NCBI GenBank assembly: GCA_963722295.1
Contig: CAVRLB010000001.1
Location: forward strand, 1 to 64,000
Length of the DNA stretch: 64,000 nt
Source of the DNA: Brooklawnia sp032229645
Lineage (GTDB): Bacteria; Actinomycetota; Actinomycetes; Propionibacteriales; Propionibacteriaceae
Direction of reading: 5' to 3'
Shown here piece after piece: positions 63,125-64,000 of the stretch (position 1 is its first letter; each line of letters starts with the position of its first letter). Below the pieces are notes generated by a model. The model was not told the DNA's origin. It did not search any database and saw nothing but the letters and a program-made list of their open reading frames with translations. The position numbers and the translations under genes were made by a program.

Positions 63125-63897
63125 CATTCACCGCACCGTATGGCTATCTTCCTGCGGGCGTCCCGATCGGCCGGGTGCAGATGGCACCGGGGCAGGTGGT
63201 TTCTGGTTTCCCGGTTGGCGTCATCTACATTGAGGATGTCTGGTACCCGATGGTGCCCGGCAACGTGGTCAATGCCAGCACCTTCGCTTTTCCGGTACGT
63301 CTCCAGCCCGTGCGCGGTCTCGATATCTCGAAGCTATTCGGTAGCGAGCGTGTCGATGTCAGCGATTCCGTGCTCGCAGCCTGCCAGGAATTGGAGCAGG
63401 CAGGAGTGCGGGCCATCTGCTCGGCCTGCGGCTTCTTCGGGCGCTATCAGGCTCAGGTGAGCTCTCGGCTCCACGTGCCGGCAGCATTGTCATCGCTCGT
63501 CCAGATCCCCTGGATCAGAACGATCCTGCCCGGCCGCAAGATCGCCATCCTCACGGCCGGCGCCTCGTCGCTGGATGCCGAGATCTGGGCCTCTTGTGGA
63601 GTCACCGATACCTCTGACCTGGTGATCGGGGGACTGCAGAATGAGCCCGAGTTCTCATGCATCATCGAAGGTCGTGGTGATTTCGATAACGACGGTGTCC
63701 AGAACGAGGTCGTGAGCCTCGCCAGGAGGCTGTGCGAAGACGACCAGGTGGGGGCGGTGCTCCTGGAGTGCAGTGATCTGCCACCCTATGCAGCCGCTAT
63801 CCAGTCGGCCGTGGGCAGGCCGGTGTTCGACTTCACGACGCTCATCAAGTGGCTGCACAGTGCGGTTGCTCAGAAGCCGTACGGGGGTTGGATCTAG
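63121..63897 (+). CDS. Asp/Glu racemase-superfamily protein
   Basis: A 258-residue protein of the aspartate/glutamate racemase superfamily. The expected paired cysteines are near position 103 (ICSACGFFGRYQ; Cys-100 and Cys-103) and at Cys-217 (VLLECSDLPPYAAAIQ). IAILTAGASSLD near residue 141 is a typical strand-turn of the second lobe. It may interconvert L- and D-forms for the neighbouring oxidase, or be a decarboxylase or hydantoin racemase relative. ATG 63121 overlaps the oxidase stop by 4 bases. It is the last gene of the operon. Confidence 0.75.
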   Translation: MTFTAPYGYLPAGVPIGRVQMAPGQVVSGFPVGVIYIEDVWYPMVPGNVVNASTFAFPVRLQPVRGLDISKLFGSERVDVSDSVLAACQELEQAGVRAICSACGFFGRYQAQVSSRLHVPAALSSLVQIPWIRTILPGRKIAILTAGASSLDAEIWASCGVTDTSDLVIGGLQNEPEFSCIIEGRGDFDNDGVQNEVVSLARRLCEDDQVGAVLLECSDLPPYAAAIQSAVGRPVFDFTTLIKWLHSAVAQKPYGGWI

Positions 63898-63947
63898 GCG
63901 ACAGCCTTACCCCTGTTCTCGGGCCGTACACGCAATAGAATCAGCGC

Positions 63948-64000
63948 ATGTCCCAGTTAGCGCGCAACGTGCAGGGTTACTGGGGCGAACAACTCGACCT
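63948..64000 (+). CDS. Start of an unidentified gene
   Basis: ATG 63948 opens a frame that stays open to the window edge (17 codons, MSQLARNVQGYWGEQLD). TAGAAT at 63936-63941 lies six bases before it, the leaderless spacing seen for other genes here. Too short to identify. Confidence 0.5.
   Translation, partial: MSQLARNVQGYWGEQLD

Overview
The window comes from a high-GC Gram-positive bacterium (Actinomycetota). Gene content and order (pafB-pafC-tatA-tatC, ParA-ScpA-ScpB-RluB, PhoH-YbeY-CorC-Era, a Zur-ZnuABC set, a leuA attenuator with a leader peptide, and many genes that look leaderless behind an extended -10 hexamer) fit the Propionibacteriaceae best. The family assignment is an inference; I do not name a genus. 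There are no insertion sequences, integrases, phage genes or CRISPR arrays.

Layout. 1-1.4 kb: 3' end of an rRNA operon (23S, 5S, strong UUCG-loop terminator). 1.6-6.1 kb: chromosome segregation (parA, a small RHH-like protein, scpA, scpB), rluB and an FKBP-type lipoprotein. 6.1-17.1 kb: gluQ, pafBC, tatAC, tgt, a ferrochelatase, a DUF5709 protein and the phoH-ybeY-corC-era run. 17.2-30.9 kb: a polyol dehydrogenase, attenuated leuA, folP2, bioB behind a tandem operator, uppS, recO, an HtrA-like protease, the zinc-uptake operon znuA-znuC-znuB-zur with a Zur-box promoter, and glyS. 31.0-34.8 kb: a GntR regulator and a complete ECF transporter resembling the alpha-ribazole (CblT) type. 34.9-44.7 kb: an accessory block with etfA, etfB, a broken membrane Fe-S protein gene, an FAD amine oxidoreductase, a LysR regulator, an ornithine-cyclodeaminase-family enzyme, an ammonium transporter and a PII protein. 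44.8-53.1 kb: a CblS-like kinase, an MFS carrier, dusB, dgt, dnaG, a sigma factor, a small conserved protein and tRNA-Asn. 53.2-63.9 kb: a PucR-regulated catabolic operon with class III aminotransferase, 2-hydroxyacid dehydrogenase, frameshifted zinc alcohol dehydrogenase, a polar amino acid ABC transporter, RidA, a DadA-type oxidase and an Asp/Glu racemase-family protein. A new gene starts at the right edge.

How the parts fit. The two accessory blocks each look like complete nitrogen-compound catabolic units. In the first, the FAD enzyme probably passes electrons to ETF and then to a membrane CCG-domain Fe-S protein feeding the quinone pool, with released ammonium handled by Amt and a PII protein that has Val at the position of the modifiable Tyr-51. 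In the second, an imported amino acid would be racemised or oxidised, RidA would hydrolyse the imine, and a 2-hydroxyacid dehydrogenase and aminotransferase would process the keto acid. Both blocks contain genes interrupted by frameshifts (three in the Fe-S gene, one in the alcohol dehydrogenase). Every one is explained by a single extra base, so they are either recent decay or assembly error. The first block separates the CblT-type ECF operon from a CblS-like gene, two parts of one proposed cobamide-precursor salvage route.

The best regulatory finds are the leucine attenuator before leuA, the doubled 13-bp biotin-type operator before bioB, the Zur box embedded in the znuA promoter, and a perfect 14-bp stem inside the second ABC operon. 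All family assignments were made by reading sequence and motifs; no database search was run.
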